From Gp6-AA40 sp963723495 (GTDB lineage: Bacteria; Acidobacteriota; Vicinamibacteria; Vicinamibacterales; UBA2999), in the NCBI GenBank assembly GCA_963723495.1, contig CAVRQR010000017.1, forward strand, positions 1-64,000: a stretch of DNA of 64,000 nucleotides, written 5' to 3'. A program made the translations under genes and the position numbers. Under the pieces are notes generated by a model. It saw nothing but the letters and a program-made list of their open reading frames with translations. It was not told the origin of the DNA and made no database searches. Position 1 is the first letter of the stretch, and each line of letters begins with the position of its first letter. Shown piece by piece: positions 60,990 through 64,000 of the stretch.

Positions 60990-63900
60990 CTAGAAGCTCA
61001 CCGTGAAGTTGAGACGTACGAACCGCGGGTTGATGATGCCGGTGGGTGTGCTCCAGCCGGCCGGCCGCGGCGTGTTGTCGGTGATGAAGCTGTAGGTCGT
61101 GTTGTAGCTGTTCGTGTAGTTGGTGTTGAACAGGTTGTACAGGTCCACACCGATGTCGGTGCGCGTCCGGCCGAAACGCACGACCTTGGCAAACCGCATG
61201 TCAACCTGCGTCCGCCGTTCGCCGGCGTAGATGCGCTTGTCGTTGTGGCCGAGCGGAACCACCGTGATCCCAGTGGGGCTCAACGACGGGTGCGAGTGGC
61301 CGAGCGCGGCAATGATCACCGAGTTCGGTACCTGCCACTGCGCCGTCGTGTTGGCGGTGCCGGCCAGGAGCGCCTCCGGCTGCGAGCGCAGCACCCCGCT
61401 GACGAGTACGTCGATCTTCGGAATCGTGTAGCTCGCCAGGCCGCGCAGCGTCGTCTGCCACGGCTCGACGTCGTCGCACCCGCGCGGGTCCGGGCCCCGC
61501 GATAGCACACCGTAGCCGCGTTCACCTGGTTGTAGCGCATGTCCACGTCGCAGGTGTTGACCTTGCCTCTGCCCGTCGACGTGCCGAATTGAGTAGTTAG
61601 GCCGTTACGCAGCCGAGCATTCAGCGTGACGGAGAACCCGTCCCAGCTGCTGTCGCGCTCGGCGCCGAGGTCACTTTCGCGCATCAGGTAGCGCTGCGGA
61701 GCTACCGCGAGCGCTGCCGGCGTCGGCAGGTACCTGGTGATCGGATAGCCGCCACCATCGGGCAGCCGCGGATCGAGCGGCGCCGTCAGCGTATACGTCT
61801 CGTAGTACGAGTTGATGTCGCCGCGGCGCGTCAGGTCGTCGGTCACGAAGAAGCCGTGGAACGTGCGATGTGTGTAGCTGAAGTCCGCGGACACGCGCGG
61901 GACGACCTCGTGCTGCACGGTGATCGTCGACTGGGTGTCGTACGGCCGCACACCCCAGCCGCTGAGCACACCCGGATCGACCTGCGTCGCGGCGCCCAGC
62001 TTGCCGAAATTTGGTGCGGTACCGGTCGCAGCCAGGCACTCGCCGTTGGCGCCGGCGTTCAACAGATCGCAGTCAACGACATAGTCGCCATCGCGGTCCT
62101 GCCAGTCGCGGTTCGTGACACTGCGCACCACCGTCGCGCCAGGGTTCGTCGAGGTATACGGCGAGTCGTTGGCTGCATACGCCAGGTAACGACCCCAGTT
62201 GAACTTGAGTGCCGTCTTGCCGTTACCGAAGACGTCGTATGCGACACCGACACGCGGCGTGATGTCGTTGTACGCGTCCACGCCCGGCGTGCGCTCGATC
62301 GTGATCGGGGTTCGGGTTGAGGAACGAGGTGTTCGTGGTGCCGTTCAGTTCAGACGGCGCGTAGCTCGACGCGCGGTCGTAGCGGATCGCACCCTGCAGC
62401 GTCAGACGACTGATCGTCCAACTGTCCTGGAAGTAGAGGCTGTGTCGTTGACGTGATCGTGCGGCGGCCGAAGTCGGGCAGATAATAACTGACCGCGTTC
62501 GGTACGCCCTGGTTGAAGCGATAGCCAAGCTGCGTCTGGTTCGCGACGTCCTTATCGAGCAAGTCGAGCCGGCGGTACTGATATCCGATTTTCGCGTTGT
62601 GCGCGCCGGTCACGTACGACGCCGACGCCAGCACGTCATCGGTCTTTCCCGTGGCAGGGCCCCACGTCTCGACGCCGCGATACCGGTAATTCGCAACCGG
62701 CGCATACGGCAGCCCGGTGGCCGGGTTGATCGCGTTCGACTGCTCCGTGACCGAGGTCAGAGCTGGTGTCGGCATCGGGCGCCGGGTGGCCGAAGATCGG
62801 CTGGTAGCGGAACGCGTTGTAGCCCGCCTCGAGGAGCAGTTGGTTGTTGTACGGCATCGTCCACGTGCCCTGGTTCACGTAGAACGGCACGTCGAAGTAG
62901 CCGCGGCCTGCGGTCTGCGTGGCTTCCGGCGACATCTGGGTCGGGTTCTGGTTGTTGCCGAGACCGATCCAGTCCTCGCCGCGATTGTGGCAGCCGTCGG
63001 TCCCGACGTTGAGCGGCGTGCCTTCGCAGCGGTGCTGGTACTCTGAGTTGAAGCGGATGCGGTTCTTCCCGAACTGGCCCGTCATGCGCCCGATCCACAT
63101 GGTGCGGTCCTGCACGAGCCGCGACTCGATCGGCGAGCCCACCCAGTCCCATCGCGAAGCGTTGCCGGCATTGGCATTTGCCTGGATGCCCTCCATGACG
63201 ACCTGCGAGCTGAGATCGCGGTAGCTGCCGAAGAACCAGAGCCGGTCCTTCATGATCGGGCCGCCGAAGGACGCGCTCCAGTCGTAGGCGGACTTGACGC
63301 CGGGCGCCTCGCGCAGATTCGGATTGAGTGCGCTGATCTCGTCGGTCAGGTTCTCGCCGCTCGACCACTCGCCGGCATTGCTGTAGAACGCGTTCCCGGA
63401 GAAGAGGTTGCCACCCGAGCGCGGGATGATGTTCATGATCGGCCCGCCGATGTCGCTCTCGCCGAGCCCGCCGCCCACGTTGATGGCGATTTCCTCGGCG
63501 TTCACCGTGTCATAGACATACGAGGAGAACCCGCCGCTGCGCGCCGCCGTCAACGGAAAGCCGTTGATCGCATAGCGGCCTTCACCGGCAACCGTGGTCG
63601 CGTTAATCGTGCTCGAGCGCGCGTTGAAGGCAGTCATGGTCGGCGAGGTCGCCAGTGCAGCTTCGCCGACGTTCACGCCGGGAACGGCGTTGAGCAGTGC
63701 CCCGGCGGCCCGCGTCGCTGGGATCGCCTGAATGGTGTCGCTGCTAAGAACAATCTCGCGATGAGGATTGGTCACGTCCACGACCGGCGATTCGCCGGTA
63801 ACAGTGATCGTTTCCTCGAGACCGCCAACTCGCAAGTCGACCGGGATGGTGAGCGTCTGCGAGCCGGTCAGCTCGATCCCGTCGCGCTTGACGGTGCTGA

Positions 63901-64000
63901 AACCGGGAAGCGTGAACGTCAGCGAATAGGTCCCCGGCCGCAGGTCGACGATGCGGTACTGGCCGGTGTCGTCGGTCGTGGCGGATCGGACTTTTTCGAT
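60990..64000 (-). pseudogene. TonB-dependent receptor (Oar-like), partial at window edge, frameshifted as sequenced
   Basis: The visible part, from the right edge inward: a carboxypeptidase-regulatory-like beta-sandwich (TTDDTGQYRIVDLRPGTYSL, GFSTVKRDGIELT), a plug domain (VVDVTNPHREIVLSSDTIQA, GALLNAVPGVNVG, GRYAINGFPL) and a beta-barrel (GGPIMNIIPRSGGNLFSGNA, FGGPIMKDRLWFFGSYRDLS) ending in RFVRLNFTVSF with a C-terminal Phe. Frames change near 62770, 62450, 62310 and 61490 with the barrel continuing across each. Outer-membrane receptor taking up an unknown substrate, likely an oligosaccharide or peptide. The N-terminus and signal peptide lie beyond position 64000. Confidence 0.82.

Noticed and set aside
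1..64000. CRISPR arrays, rRNA, tRNA
   Set aside because: No regularly spaced direct repeats, rRNA-like sequence or tRNA cloverleaf were recognised by eye; an automated scan was not possible.

Overview
The window is high-GC bacterial chromosome that most resembles an Acidobacteriota genome of the Vicinamibacteria type. That placement is inferred from gene families: two ADOP-type duplicated orphan permeases with a PadR regulator, several DUF6152-like exported proteins, many exported beta-propeller and quinoprotein-like proteins, CxxCH cytochromes, a DUF1501/DUF1549-DUF1553 pair, an Oar-like TonB-dependent receptor, and short REP-like hairpins that read as VRLQPD when translated. No rRNA, tRNA or CRISPR array was seen.

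The dominant structure is a giant inverted repeat. Positions 1-12450 are, with a few percent or fewer differences, the reverse complement of 12575-25027, around a 124-bp single-copy spacer (12451-12574). Every gene of the left arm therefore occurs again in mirror image in the right arm: a PEGA-domain fragment, a carboxymuconolactone-decarboxylase-like protein, an L,D-transpeptidase overlapping an M23 peptidase, a set of exported proteins of a shared unnamed family (one fused to a metal-ligand-less metallo-beta-lactamase fold), an esterase, a small exported protein, a PQQ-type sugar dehydrogenase, a DUF6152-like protein and two proteins of an unrecognised NFPGQP family. Each arm has its own single-base frameshifts, but for nearly every gene at least one arm is intact. 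A fold-back chimera in a long-read or amplified-DNA assembly is the most economical explanation; a true inverted duplication is not excluded.

From 24.9 to 32 kb lie two paralogous ADOP permease genes. Both follow the same double-palindrome element, but only the second still has its PadR gene. A peptidase remnant and an SMP-30/gluconolactonase-like gene lie between them. From 32 to 36.3 kb are a two-haem cytochrome, a second NFPGQP/DUF6152 pair, an intact MBL-fold enzyme and a solute-binding protein. From 36.4 to 39.3 kb are two envelope glycosyltransferases. A 1.76-kb cassette bounded by 247-bp inverted repeats (39371-41130) carries a lipoprotein-like gene. Then come a membrane protein coupled to a sialidase, a Ser/Thr kinase-TPR protein, a cytochrome/propeller/B3-type MBL group, a PAS hybrid histidine kinase, a KdgT permease divergent from a hydroxyacid dehydrogenase, an AhpD-like protein, an NHL propeller, a PAP2/DUF1501/DUF1549-DUF1553 operon and, running off the right edge, a TonB-dependent receptor.

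Several single-copy genes are also broken by one-base shifts at places where the protein family clearly continues in another frame (37, 44, 45, 50, 51, 58-63 kb). This suggests residual indel errors rather than genuine decay, so frameshifted genes are described as one gene each.
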